In this document: piece after piece, positions 32,732 to 46,068 of the stretch
Layout: each line of letters starts with the position of its first letter
Numbering within the stretch: the first letter of the stretch is position 1
DNA from: Bradysia coprophila
Taxonomy: Eukaryota > Arthropoda > Insecta > Diptera > Sciaridae
DNA: 64,000 bases
Direction of reading: 5' to 3'
Assembly: GCF_014529535.1 (NCBI RefSeq)
Contig: NW_023503409.1
Span: 7,192,390 to 7,256,389, forward strand
Position numbers and translations under genes: made by a program
Notes under the pieces: generated by a model
Told to the model about the DNA's origin: nothing
The model's database searches: none
The model's input: only the letters and a program-made list of their open reading frames with translations

Positions 32732-35700
32732 TCAGATTCGTTTATTCAACATTTCAATCATCTTCTCAACTTCTTCAGTTTTAGTTCTTTTCTTAGACAA
32801 AAATGCAGCTGCCGTTTCATACTTTCCTGCTGAATAGGACCTGCGATAGAAAAAAAAATCAGTTTAATTTCCATTCATACCATGGACTAAGACAAAACAC
32901 TCACACCAAAGCGGCTCCATCCAGATTTCCATGCTCTTCCAAAAATGTTGCCCACGCACTAGCAATGTCAAAAAATTGTTGATCTTCCGATTCCTTGTGA
33001 ACTTTGGCTACAATCCACGCTTCTCGATAGTAATTTCCTTCAATCAGCCGCTTGATTGCATCGTTTATCTGACGAGACGAGAACAACAGTTTTACATTTC
33101 GCATCAGAGACAAAACTATCCGGGGACATACCTCATGAATAGCCAACAAATATGGAATGGCCAGCAGGATACAACTTTTTTCCACGTACTGATCGGCTAA
33201 GGCTTTGCAGCATTTCTTCCAAAAACTGAAACGAAAATTCGTTGGTCGCTGAGCCGTTAAATTGTTGAAAGTTTTTCCACTTACGAGAAGGAAATCATTG
33301 GTGCCAATGAAACGTGTTGTGACGTGAGTCTCTTCGACGCAATCATTTCATTGATTTCCGTTTCCAGGCTAACGTTTAGCTGTGGTATGAACACATGACC
33401 AATTGAATCCGTTGTGGAGTCCTTGTGATTTTGCACTGAAAAACATTCGGAAGAAATGAGTCGTCTCTCAAAACCTGAAGCGAACACCCTTACATTCAAT
33501 CTCCAACAACTGTCTGGCCTCCTCTTTGCCCGAAAATAAAAGGCGATGTAGTGAACCGTACGTCGGATCATCCGGCTCAAGCAGCAGTTCATTTAAAATT
33601 TCGATTCCACTTTTGTTGAACTCTTTGTTGGAAAGGTACAGTACGGTGGTGCGATTAAGTTCCAGATTTATGATGGGCTCGCGTTTAACCGTATCGATTG
33701 GTGGACTATCCAATTCGACATTCTGTAGACCATCAGCGAGTTTCGCCACTTCACTACGGCGTACTTTTCTAGCCACTTTTCGATTCAGTTTCTTTTCCAG
33801 CGACAGAAGTTGTTGTGAATCGGTTAATTCGGCTACAGCCCACTTTAGATCGTCAGGTTTATCCTTAACTGGCTTAGCTGTAAATGAATTGGTTAAAAAA
33901 TCGAATCGAAAGTCCTGTCGTGAAGTGTTCAGCTACCAATCCATTCATCCATACGATTGCGCGTATCAAACATGAACAATGACTCATTGTAACCGCTACA
34001 AATGACGAAATTCTCATCTTTAGGCCAAAACGAAGCGCAAAATGTGGGACCACGCGACTGGAACAGAGAGACACATTCCAAAGTTTTCGTATTCCAAACT
34101 CGAACGGTACCATCGAAACCCGTCGACAATAGCTTGTGTTCGTCTTCGTTGCTCCACTTTACCAATGGAACACCTCCCTTACAGTGACCCTTTAACACAC
34201 CGATTGGATTCATTGCTCCATCTGTTTGCGAAAGAAGAAAATTTAGCAATTGATTGGCTGTACGACCGAATGAGGAGTCAACTCACTGTCAGCGTCTGAA
34301 CAATCAAATAAATGAATGTCAGGGGTGTCAGCACTGACAGCTAAAATGTTCTCATTGTTCGGATTCCACGCACAATCACTGACGTATCGGTTGGACACGT
34401 TACTGGAACAAGTTATCTGAAAGAGAGACAGATCATTGACGCAAAGGCTCGGTTGTTCCTTCGCAGTATAACTCACCTCTAATCCATTCAGTTTCAAAAT
34501 GTAAACGGAACCGTCTTGTGAACCAACACATAGCCACTTTTTACCGGCAACGACCGTACTGATTTGTTTGTCCTCACACAGGTACTTAACAACTGTAACG
34601 TAGAACGAATGAATTTTACTAGAGAGCTGGTGGTATTCCGGGTACTCATTACCTTTGTCCTTATCTGGAAAATAAACTAACTTCGTTTTGCTGGACGCAA
34701 ATAGAGCCCAATGCGGAGTGGCATTTGATTTTTCGGTGATAAGTCCCCACGTTATTTTATAGACCTCTTCGCTGGTGAATGGTTTCATTATAATGGGGAA
34801 ATTCGTCACTTTATTTACGTCGAGTACACCAACCTGTATGCGTACACATAATGAAGTAAGAAAATGAAAATTCCAATCGAAGTTGTCAATGTTCGCTTAC
34901 CCGTCCCTCGGACGTACTGAATGCCAATAGATTTTCGAAGGCCGGATGCCAAGCGATACAAATAACTTTCGCCTTGATACGATTGGCGTAAACCACTGTT
35001 TTCATGTTGTGCGGACTGAAGGCCGACGCATCAAGAATGTAAATGGATCTGGTCTTACCGGCAACGGCTATTCTGAAAATTCATTTTTTTACGTGACAGT
35101 CATGGAAAAAGGCAAAGCTCATCGACTCCTACTTGTTCATATCGTGAGGACTCTCTTGAATGGTATACAGTTTCTCTGCCAGTGTGGAGTTCCACATCAA
35201 TGTTTTATCCAAATCTTGTAGATCAGTACACACGATGGACCGTTTCAGACTCACCGCCCACAGATGTTTGTTCGTACGATCGAGGGCAAAATTGAAAATT
35301 AATTTCTCCTTGAAGGTGTCTTTGAGGGTTGTGTAGGTCAACCTGTAAGTGAAATTGAAAGTAACATTCCCGATGCAAGGAAGAAATGGTTCTTCTCATA
35401 CTTATTATCGGTCAAAGCGACTGTGTATTTGATCAGATCACCATTCGGTGAATTTGTTATCAGAGTTTTTTCGTCCACCCATCTAGCCGTTAAGCCTAAA
35501 CGAAGGGGAAATTGAATAATTTGTGCATGTGGTACAAGCAACGATTTACCGACATACCTTGAAATTTCACTTCGGACGCTTTTTGGGAAGATTTAAATGG
35601 AATTTTCTCCAACGCCGCACCAGTATTTAAATTCCAAATCCACATAAAAGGTTCCCGCGATGCCGTTACAACAGAGAGAATCGAATCGACTTCAGTTTGA

Positions 35701-36867
35701 ATTCTTGGCGGATGGTCATCTATGTCCGCCAAATCAAGCTGTCGCAGGGAGTCATTGACTTCCACATATTCTTCGCTACGGGAATTACTGCAATCACTTC
35801 CGCTTGCGTCGAACTCTGGAATTTCCGATTGCTGAACTTCGTTTTCATCGTCCTCCGGCTTAGTTGGACGCAAAATGTCTTCTTTCAGGCTCTGGCAGGC
35901 CTCAACAAAATCAAAGTCTTCGTTTTGTTGAGTGCTCACATTAAGCCGTGACTCTTCTTGAATCGGATTGACATTTGACAATGTGCCGAACTCATTTTCC
36001 AAATAGTCGAACGAGTAAATGTCGAACATATCGCCGCTGTCTACAATCGGTACTTGTTTTCTTCGTGATTTCGCCACCTTCTTGGTTCTGGAGGCCGGTG
36101 TTGATGCGATGTTTGTTAGTTGAATCCAGTCAATCGACGTAATCTCAGTGTCATGACCTCTTAGCTTATGCAAAATGGATAAATCTGTGGACGAATCAAG
36201 TTCGCCGGTCTTAGAATTCAGCGACAGAAGTTCAGAGACACCAGAACTTACCCGAAACCTTAGAAATTAGGACCAGACCATTTTTCGTTCCAGCCGCAAC
36301 GATCGTACTGTCGAACGGACAAGCCTTCAACAAGGTTATGGTGTTATTCTTCAACAAAGCACCGCCCGTAGACAAAGAGAATGTATTCGATGACGCACAG
36401 TAAATCACACATCGGTCACTGTCCACTGCCATTACTTTTTTCGTTTTCAAATAGCACATAGCCCCAGCCAACGACTGTGATGCTGCAGGTTTTTCGAGAG
36501 CTCGATGTCCGCACACGGGTTCTTTCTTGTTCACATCCCAAATGTGCACCAGATTGTTGCTGGTTAAGACTGCAAATTGTTGATGTTCACTCCAGTCTGG
36601 ATCACAGTCGATAGCTCGAATTCTGAAACGAAATGATTTTTCATTTCATTGATCGTTTTCCGTCACTTCTATAACTGGATGTGCTTACGTTTGTGTCGAG
36701 AATGCATTGAAGTGGTCAATGACAGGTTTACTGGACTCCACATTGCCAATGTAGCCAATTTTTAAGCCACCAGCACCTCCAACATAAATGAAACCGCCAT
36801 TTGGAGTGGCTACAACACTGTGAGGTAGATAGGAGAAGACGGTTATTGGTACTCGGATGTCGTCCAT
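32732..36867 (-). CDS. rig: Gem-associated protein 5 (Gemin5 / rigor mortis), WD-repeat protein
   Basis: Fourteen exons join in frame to 1108 residues: 36867-36689, 36622-36252, 36184-35558, 35495-35402, 35342-35133, 35072-34901, 34833-34477, 34416-34287, 34221-33937, 33877-33494, 33435-33285, 33225-33132, 33068-32905 and 32840-32732. Gemin5 is the SMN-complex subunit that recognises snRNAs (Sm site and cap) for snRNP assembly; the fly orthologue rigor mortis is also a nuclear-receptor cofactor. The first ~750 residues show WD repeats (LVHIWDV, LRGHDTEITSIDW, PFMWIWNLNTG, DGSVYIL, GTVRVWNTKT, ESLFMFDTR). An acidic insert follows the LRGHDTEITSIDW repeat. The C-terminal third is helical, TPR-like. 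The protein is shorter than human Gemin5 but close to fly rig. The start ATG GAC GAC at 36867 is the first ATG in frame. Exon 13 ends at GT|gtgagt to keep the frame. Confidence 0.9.
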
Positions 36868-37951
36868 TTTCTGAGGATTGATGAAAATCGGAGTTAAAGA
36901 CAAATTTTGGGCATTTTACTGATTTCATTCAAAAAATTCTTTGTTTGGCGCCAATTGAACGATTGCAATCGGTTTCTATTGATTGGCAATTTGAACCAAA
37001 TTAACAAAAAAAAAGAATCAAAAAACGTGCCACAAGAATGCCGTCATTGGAAATGATAAATTTACAGATAAAAATAAAATCAAAAAAATCGAATTCACCA
37101 AATCGAGAATCTATCCGTTTTCAAGTTCAACTTTTCAACTTACACAAAGAATCGATTCAAAATATACTTTCAAACACTCTGATCGCCGGTATGTTTTCCG
37201 TCATTCAGTTTAATAAACACTATTGGAATTTGAGATAAATCTTGGAATATAAACATTAAACAGGCTGGCCAACCTTACGGCGTTGGTATGGTTCTTCTTA
37301 TCTCAAATGCAGAACTCAGCCAGTTTTATAAAGACTGGTAGGTGCAATATGTTAATTTGATGTTGAAAATGTTTACATCTGTTGATGAAATCGTCGGTGT
37401 TCGTGTTGTCAAAGTTCCGGTTTACAGTTACTTGGAACAAACCTAAGAACTATTAATGAAGTAATAGATCTTGTGTTAATCTGTTGACAACACTTGTATC
37501 AGAAGAAATATTTAGCACGATACAATGAACATAGATTGTGTTAGTAGCAAGCAGCTCCATTTAACTTTATTTTTCTAGAAAACAGTTTCTGGTGTGATAG
37601 TGCCCAAAAACCAATATTCAACGCTCTAGATCTCTTCAGTTGAAGAAACTAATGACAGCACCCAGTTCACTTTGACTATATTTTGTGTGCTAACCTAATT
37701 GTAGCTAACCTCACAAAGCCGGAATATTTTTTTTAATTTCTGAGAAATCAACATCAAATTTTAGCATTTTAGTGATTTTCCTAGGCCTAACTTCAAATAT
37801 AAACGTTTCCTAGTTACTTCAAAATGTTCAATCTACTTTTAAGTCCGAATTTTCAGTTTATTCGTTTTCTTAACAAAGAATTCAAAAATTACCCCATATC
37901 GCGAAGTTTGCTGTGTTTAGTTAGCACACAAAATTGTGGTATGTGGTCGCA
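36868..37951. other. Intergenic upstream of the Gemin5 gene
   Basis: Carries the presumed promoter of the minus-strand gene near 36870-37000. No recognisable gene or element was seen before the MITE at 37952. Confidence 0.45.
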
Positions 37952-38129
37952 CCAGAGAGATGCTAATATAACGACTGGGTCGTTTCGACGAATAGAGGGA
38001 ATATGTCGAATGACAGTTGGGTTTTTGATTGAGAATTCAATACATTTTCTCTCAACCAATTTTAAAATCATTCGACATATTCCCTCTATCCGTGGAAACG
38101 ACCCAGTCGTCAAATTAGCATCTCTCTGG
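37952..38129. mobile_element. Palindromic MITE with 62-bp arms
   Basis: CCAGAGAGATGCTAAT...GACTGGGTCGTTTC...GAATATGTCGAATGA at 37952-38013 is inverted at 38068-38129 with a few mismatches. Some complementarity continues outside (GTGGTCGCA against TGCGATCC), so the element may extend by about 20 bp on each side. The 54-bp centre is unique. Confidence 0.75.
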
Positions 38130-38473
38130 ATCGCACTGCCAGTGGACCAAATTTTGATCTATTGTTAATAAAGTTGATAGACTGCTCTGGAATGGACTAG
38201 TGTATCATCATTTTGTTTCACTGTTACATTGGAGTTATGGCATAGTTCAAGATACCGAACGCAAAAGTATGCAATATGAACGAGGACTGGTGTCCACTCA
38301 GTTCGTAATTGGTTATAAAATATTAATGGTCGTAAGTCCAATTAAGTTGACATTTCTTTTTTGTAATAAGTTTGTTTCGCTTATTTCACTTTAGACGACC
38401 TCATTTTTCACTTAATTCTCACCAAATCTATCAAGTTCAACAAATGCAGAAAATTGAAAATTTTAAAATAAAT

Positions 38474-38873
38474 TTTACATGCTACATGCGTCGAAAACCG
38501 TACTTTTCATGTTTTAAGCACTTCTTTCGACGTCCTTAGCATGTAAAATCCATTACATAACTCGGGATAAAAAGTGAAAAGTCTCGTTTTCGTGTGTTTA
38601 TTGACCTCGGCTTCGCCTCGGATCAACAAAATTCACACGAAAACTCTACTTTTTATCTTTTTATCCCTAGTCATGTAAAATACTATTACATGCTACATGC
38701 GTCGAAAAACGTACTTTTCATGTTTTAAGCACTTCTTTCGACGTCCTCAGCATGTAAAATCCATTACATAACTCGGGATAAAAATGAAAAGTTTCGGCTT
38801 CGCCTCGGATCAACAAAACTCACACGAAAACTACTTTTCATCTTTTTATCCCTAGTCATGTAAAATACTATTA
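38474..38873. repeat. Two-copy tandem repeat, about 213-bp unit
   Basis: The segment ACATGCTACATGCGTCGAAA through TTTTATCCCTAGTCATGTAA is repeated, starting at about 38475 and 38688. The second unit is shorter by about 30 bp. Each unit also contains CATGTAAAAT/ATTTTACATG and CACACGAAAAC-type inverted words, so it may be a head-to-tail MITE dimer. Confidence 0.7.
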
Positions 38874-41413
38874 ATTAACGCATCCTGACACAACTTAATC
38901 TCAAATGTTTTGACTTAGAGCGATAATGCGTATGTTTCATTGGTTAAAATACCCAAAATTCATTTACAAAACTTGAAATGAATTCAGTTTGATGTATTAT
39001 CCTCAAAAATATTTTTAAATATTGTACATGAACCGTTTAGTAGTCAGGCTATATCAGTAAAATGGCATTGATATGCTCACAATGTGAGCCTCACATTTCT
39101 AAAAAGAAAAAAAGTTTTCCCACAAACAATAAAATTGTAAAAGTTTCCAATTTGTATCGTATTTACCGCCGCGCCGTAAAATGTTACGCAAAAAGAGCGC
39201 AGCCCATATGGAAGACTGGAAACAAAAAAAAACATTTTGACAGTTAAACCGCGCACTCAAAATCTTATGTTTCCTTCTTTTGCTCAAATTTTGTAAGAAG
39301 GTCCAGTGTTCATACAGTAATATTGCGAATAGCAAGGACTTTCTCTTGAGTCAAAAATTAGTTTGAAAATCTGATTGATACCTGAATCAGTAATAATGTA
39401 AGTAAACGCGGACAAATTCGTACTTAATATAATTATTCACATACGTACGTACACATACGTTAATCAGCATTTTTGCAAGCCATTTTAAAGTGCTTTTGCT
39501 TTCACTATATAATACTACAGGGTGGTTGAATGATGAAAATTTTCGTGAAATTTTGTAAATATTATTCAACATTTCTGTCATGCAAAGTTATTTAATTGAA
39601 ATGACGACAATGAGTTGGTTCCGAAACAAACATGACTGATGTGTGAGAAGTGTCTTGCAAATTGAAAACTTTCCTTTATCAGTCAAAAGTTTCGATGGAG
39701 AGTTACAAAATCGCGTTACAATTATGGAATGTTGTGGAAAGATCAATTTCAATAATAAATTATTTTACAGTTTTCGACGGCATATAAAAACTAGTGCAGC
39801 TAGTGTGTTATGAGTTTAGTGCTCTTCTATGGTTAAGAATCAATGGATTTGATTGAAGATGTTGCCACTGTACCATTGCCTAATTTTCCAATAAATATTA
39901 AAAAATATTTCAAAAGGACAATAACAATTGATTAAAACCCATCACCCTGTATTCATTCTTTTCCCGCTGTCATTGATAGGAATACAATTACATGTTCCAT
40001 ATACTCATGCATACATATTCCAATCACTTCTAAAAAATCGTGTAAATTCCTTCAAGACTTCATTTAATATACTGCTTCAATATCGATAGCAATTCAGTGT
40101 TTTAAAGTAATTAAAAGGTAAGCACAATTACATTACACGTACTTGAATGCGTACAATTTCTTTTTTGTTAATTTCGAACATGAGCTCGTCGTCTTTTGAA
40201 ATTTTTATATCAAAAAGTAATTTGGTTTAGTTCGATCAGTTTAACGTTGTTCCTGCACGATATATACGCAATCCATTTTAACATGCATTATAAGTCTGTG
40301 TTGTCATTCGGTTCACGGAATAAATTTACGAAAAGTAGTTAAACTTTTGATTGATTTTACTTGATAAGTGTTGTCGAATTTGAATACGGAAATAGGTAAA
40401 AAATTATTTGTGACACGAAAATGTATTCTATCGATTTTATCCGTGTCGCTTATTTTCGACTCACAAAAAAGTTGTTTATCCGATTGGAATTTCATAGATT
40501 TTCTTGGTGTCATACCAGTCTATGTATACAGACCGCCGTCTAATTAATTCATTTTTTTGTTCGTCTGTTTTCGTTGAAATTTAGATGAATAGTTTTCGCA
40601 TCTCATCAACATTCATTTCGCTTGAACTTCACAAAAAATGATAACATTCATAACATGATGCAATAATGTCTATAACCTAACCCATAGCCAGACTCATATT
40701 ATCTGTATGTGCCAAATATTAGAGACTTTTTCTTTAAATATAATTCGGCTAGGTTAAGGTCAAGACAGTCGTTAGGTTGGAAATGTTAATTCTTTTTTTT
40801 TTTGTTGAACTATACCGTGTCACTAAACGAAGTGTTGCTGACTTATGTTATCAGAATTATTTTCGGATGTGTGTGTTCGTGTTGCGAACGTTGAGTTGAG
40901 AAATAAACATTAATTGTGAAGACAACTACAATCGTAATTTTGATGGTGGACAACACAGACAGACTGTCCATAAGATTTATTTTTGAGTAAACATCTTCAC
41001 GCGAAATATGTTCGATAACTCGTCGATCACTAAAAAATGAGTGAGGAAAATTAACCGGAATTATAGATGAAAATTGCATCAGCGGTGCATGTGTTTCTGA
41101 AATAGCTGACCTCAACTAAAAATGTTTTCCTAGATTGTTGTAATGTTTACGTTTGAAGATTTTTTTTTTAGATTTTATCGTTTAAAGACGTCAGTTGAAC
41201 TCGTTGAACTAGGCACAGATTTATTTTTCTCTCGCAATCTCGTCTTCCATAGTAACGATGGATAAAACCGGTTGTCTTCGGAAGAGTCAATTAGTACTTA
41301 CACTTTTAATGACTGACTGAATGGATAGTCAATTAGTACTTACACTTTATAATTAAAAATTACTGAATGGATTGTCTGTCTAGTCGATAAGTGTCGTAGG
41401 TAATTTGATTTTT
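38874..41413. other. Gene-poor intergenic stretch
   Basis: AT-rich. A GGCATATAAAAAC word near 39780, followed by GAGTTTAGTGCTC, could be a core promoter, but no gene follows it. Short frames (39062-39247, 40313-40513, 40843-41115) show no domain. No RNA gene was recognised. Confidence 0.45.
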
Positions 41414-42526
41414 AGCCCCGTACGAAGTACGAAGGGGCTTATAGGATTACGATGCCGTGTGTAATTGATGGAATTCGAAGCAGACGGTAAGGGCAAAGTG
41501 TTTGCCTATGTTCATAGATGACGAATCCGCAATAAAAATTTGGGCCGTCTGTCCGTCTGTCCGTCTGTCACGTCGATATCTTGAGTAAATCAAATCCGAT
41601 TTCAAAAATTTTTTTTGCCTGAAAGATAGTCAAAATAGTGAGGCTAAGTTCGAAGATGGGCATATTCGGGTCGGCCCTTCGTGAGTTAGGGCCACCTAAG
41701 TGATTTAAGGTCTTTTGGTGATATCTATGGCAAAATAAACGAAATGTAAATGACACGGCAAATGATAGGTATTGTCAATACCAATCCAGGAAAAAAGAGT
41801 TTTTGAAAATCGGGTGAGTCGACCGTGAGTTAGGGCCTTAGAAGTGAAAAGCTACTAGGGCCCTATGTGTATTTTACATATAACTCGAGCAAATTTCATC
41901 CGTTTTTCGTATTTTTTGTTTCATTTGGAAGGTAATCAAAGGCCGAATAGTTGAAAAAAAAAAAAATTAAATTTGGGTCCTCGAACTAAGGCCACTACTA
42001 GGGCCCTATGTGTATTTTACATTGAACTCGAGTAAATTTCATTCGTTTTTCGTAATTTTTGTGTCATTTGGAAGGTAATCAAAGGCCGAATAGAATGTTG
42101 TTGAAAAAAAAAATTAAATTTGGGTCCTCGGACTAAGGCCGCTACTAGGGCCCTATGCGTATTTTACATACAACTCGAGTAAATTTCATCCGTTTTTCGT
42201 AATTTTTGTTTCATTTGAAAGATAATCGAACACCGAATAGAATGTTGTTGAAAAAAAATTTTTGGGTCCTTGGACTAAGGCCGCTACTTGGGCCCTATGT
42301 GTATTTTACATATAACTCGAGCAAATTTCATCCGTTTTTCGTAATTTTTGTTTCATTTGGAAGGTAATCAAAGGCCGAATAGAATGTTGTTGAAAAAAAA
42401 ATTAAATTTGGATCCTCGGACTGAGGCCGATACTAGGCCCTATGTGTATTTATACTCAATAAATTAAAATTTTAGGGCTATTTGAATTTTTTGTTTTATT
42501 TGAAAGGAACGTCGTACGGGGCTTCG
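41414..42526. mobile_element. CCCCGTACGA-ended repeat with internal tandem array
   Basis: Left AGCCCCGTACGAAG (41414) and right CGTACGGGGCTTCG (to 42526) are inverted. The same CCCCGTACGAAG word occurs inside copies A and B of the 1.2-kb repeat. A GTCTGTCCGTCTGTCC run lies near 41548. The centre, 41854-42445, is a tandem array of about 143-147-bp units, each starting GGGCCCTATGTGTATTTTAC (at 41858, 42001, 42148, 42290, and a partial one near 42435). No protein frame. Confidence 0.65.
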
Positions 42527-45500
42527 TAATTGCGCTATGCGCAATTTCTAAGATGTACACATTAATTTTACTTTAACTACTTTAACCGGCGCATAGGCTT
42601 ACGGGGTGACAGACGCACTAGGGTCACGTACGCAATAGATATACGGGTTTGTACGGGGCTCAGTCGCAGCAAACGCTCCGACTGTTCTGATGGCTCGTTT
42701 ATTGTTCAATAGGAAAAAAAACGTTTGCAGTTATTAATTGTCTGAATTGCATTCTCCAAGGGCAAATCAGATGGAACGAGTTAGTATCTGGAAGTTATTT
42801 TTCATCATTTTGATGCAAAGTGGCGAATCTCAATTTCAACAAACAACTCGTTACATTCTGTACTGTTGAATTACTTTTGCAGTCACTGAGACTAGGAAAG
42901 TCCAATTTTTAGAATTGATAAAAACCCTGAACGGTACTTGAAACGTCTTACATAGTCAACTAAAGTAAAGAAAATGTTTCTTTGTACACTTAATGTTGCG
43001 AGAAATAATTTTTGAATTTTCTGTACCTAAAAGATGATAATGCAACATGTGTGCTGTGGACACAAATCAGTCTTCATTTATGTATCTAAATTTCCACATA
43101 TAAAGTGACACTACAATTCAATGAATTGATCAACAATAAACCCATATAACATTCATCAACCGAAAGAGTTCATCTCTTCATTCAATTCGCTTAGTTCCCA
43201 GTTTCTTAAATCTCTTGTTCCCATCGGCTCCATTACATAAGACCTTGCCTTGTCCTTCGACCAAAGACACTAATCGGCACATATTATGCATGCACAACAT
43301 TCGAGCAGCCTTATCAGCTACAAAATGAAATTTTTATGCCACAACAAAATGAATTTTTACGTAATCGGTCACTACGTGCGTGTACATAGTATGAGAGAGA
43401 TACACGTTGTAGTATGGTCCGATAGATGATTTCACCAGTAAAATGGTAGCTTAGAATGTGACAAATCGCATTTTATCGATGATAACAGAGTTCTGAGTAG
43501 TGACAATCCATTCTGCATAGGTCCGGCTTGGTGACACGTAATTTCAATCATCATGCTTTAGTAATCGATTTATCAATTTTTACAATAATCACGAGACATC
43601 ATTCACCAAAATCGATTTCACAACAAACAGGTGACCTTGCATCTCTTCTATGTTAACGGTAAAAATGATGCAACCACACAAATGACTGGCGATAAAACAA
43701 AATTCAACCAATACCCTCGAAAATACACCGAATGTTACAGTCCATTATCATGCGGACCATACTGTACAATCAGCTTCGCACTATCACATAAATAAATTTT
43801 TATTTCGTTGTCATGTAAAATGAAACGTGGTAGGAAGCTGTTATAGGTTTTCTCGGTTTGATTTGCAAATTAAAGCTTCAAAAAGACTGTGGCGGTGTCA
43901 TCGTATCGTACGATTTTGTTGAGTGGATCATTAAATTAATAAAAAAAAGAAATATTTTTTTTGTAATAGTGAAACTAGTGAAATTTTTTGTTTGATTAGG
44001 TGAGTCTAATTTTTGTCTTTTAAAGGCATTTACTTTAGCAGAGTCGTTAAAAATTTAGTAATTTTTGGCTCAATTTCGTTGTTAAAACTGAACTTCTTAA
44101 CTCCATAAAATATCAACTGAAGCAAAGTGGTGTATGAGCATTACACAGTCATTTAAAGTGAAATCGAGCTTTTGTTACAATCTTGATTGGTATATCGTCT
44201 TTATCGTGATATAATTCGTTTGGTTGTTTATTGGCGGTGGGTGATAATTTCGACTAACTCAACATTAAAAATGCAATTTTTTTCTTGTTAATTTTCGTTT
44301 ACCTTTGGAATTTTCTTGTCTGTCGAACGTTTTCGATAACAGCAATAAGTTATACGAGATTGTATATACACAATGTTACACATGCCTTTTTATTGTCACA
44401 CCATATATCGTACGATATGTCTGAATGTGAACAAAAGACAGCGTATATAATGGAGAGACACACGATGATAGAGAGAAATTAATTTACACAAACATAACGG
44501 TTCCTATCGGAATCGGATTTGGTTTTATTTTCTTTTTAAGATTTATTCATTCTTGCATTGATTTGCATAAATGTCGATTGTTTAATCGAATTGCATTAAA
44601 TCAAACCTATGGATTTCTATGTAATATAAAAATTAGAAGGTGCGGTTTTAACGTCTTACAACTGCAGCATTGTTAAAAAAAAGCAACAGATAGCTATAAA
44701 AATGTTAAGCCTTGTGATTATAACAGACCAGACATTAATTCGTTCCTTTAACAAACATAACTCTGAAATTAATGTCGCGTAAATGTAATGCACGGATTGC
44801 AAGGTGTACAATATACTTATAGCTATGTTAACCTTATTGGGAGGGTATTAGGTCGGAATGACCATAATTAATATTTTGCTTGGTAAATATACGATTTTCA
44901 TTTGCATTGAATAAAAAAAGTGCACGTTCTCTCGGCGAACGTAAAGGTGTTTATTGTTCTCCTTCATTAATTTCCATTTAATTCTGACCTGGTTAAACAC
45001 AATAATAGCGAAAAAAAAATGTGATTAATAGATGAAAGGAGTTTATTTGTCTATTATTGTTAAAGTGGCTCTGCTACTGATCGAACAATTGAGCACCTAG
45101 AATTCTGAATAGTTCAAAAGTTAAAAGTTCGCCGAAAACTAAGCTGTTTGTGGACTTCGATACCAATTGGTTAATAAGTTCATTCTAATTGATTTAGTCC
45201 GGTAATTCCTAATTGACGAATAAGTTACAATTGGAACACACACATCTAATCGCACGCATTAATTTCCAATTAGTTCTTATCAAATATCGTCATTCTTATA
45301 TCAGTATCAGACTCTCTACGTTGTTGACCTTGACGGTGAATATATTGGAAACAAATTTTTTTTTGTATAAAAATGGATATCGGAGAAAAAAATCTCGGTG
45401 AAATTTGTTGAGATGAAAGTGGTCTCACTTTCATCGAATTGAGTTGTTTTTTTTTAATAAAATTTGTGGAAAAAACAACTTTACGTAATCACCAAGTTAT

Positions 45501-46068
45501 CATAAATTGATTATGTCAATACACGTCTTGTAATCATGCATTTTTAATGGTGTCTCGAATGGTGTCGTATGGTCATAAATATTGTATTTCGAGATGATTA
45601 GTACAAGTTACATAATCAAAGGCATATCTATTACACTGTCATCAGAATTTTACTGGATCATACTGATCCATTTCAATTACCGGTTTCATTGAGTGCTATA
45701 TCTATTGCAATTAATTAGCGTGAACACTTCATTTTTTTTTTTTTTGTAATAATGTGCTGGGCTGACTCAGCACTTTTCAGTGAATAAATAGTTCAGATCC
45801 ACTATAGTAGTTGCGTTAGGCGCGGTAAAGAGTTTTTTTTGTAGCCAATGATGAGAGGTTTCCTGCCTCAGGCTAGATTTTTTTCATAAAGTACAAAATG
45901 CGGTACAAATTCGCGATCCAGAACTAACTGAGAAAAAATGTTGTCTTTTTGCATACAAGAAAATTGCAGTTGAATCGATCGCTAGGGTCGTACATTTTAC
46001 GATAGGCTCTAGCAGTGGATCAGCAACATGCACACTAGTTTTAATGACAAGAATCTAACACTGAATTA
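42527..46068. other. Gene-poor intergenic stretch
   Basis: Very AT-rich, with only short, featureless frames (44285-44482, 45213-45401). It may include distal regulatory sequence or a non-coding first exon of the ATP-citrate lyase gene, whose first coding exon begins with an acceptor at 48595. I see nothing that can be called. Confidence 0.4.

Noticed and set aside
25618-36867. Functional link between the split U2 gene and the Gemin5 (snRNP assembly) gene about 7 kb away
   Set aside because: Opposite strands, several unrelated elements between them, and the U2 lies in what looks like a mobile unit. Proximity is probably chance.
39780-39840. TATA box with initiator as the promoter of a new gene
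   Set aside because: No coding sequence, splice pattern or RNA gene follows within 1 kb.
41854-42445. CRISPR-like array
   Set aside because: Units of about 145 bp are adjacent and homologous over their full length, with no short repeats separated by unique spacers; this is eukaryotic DNA.
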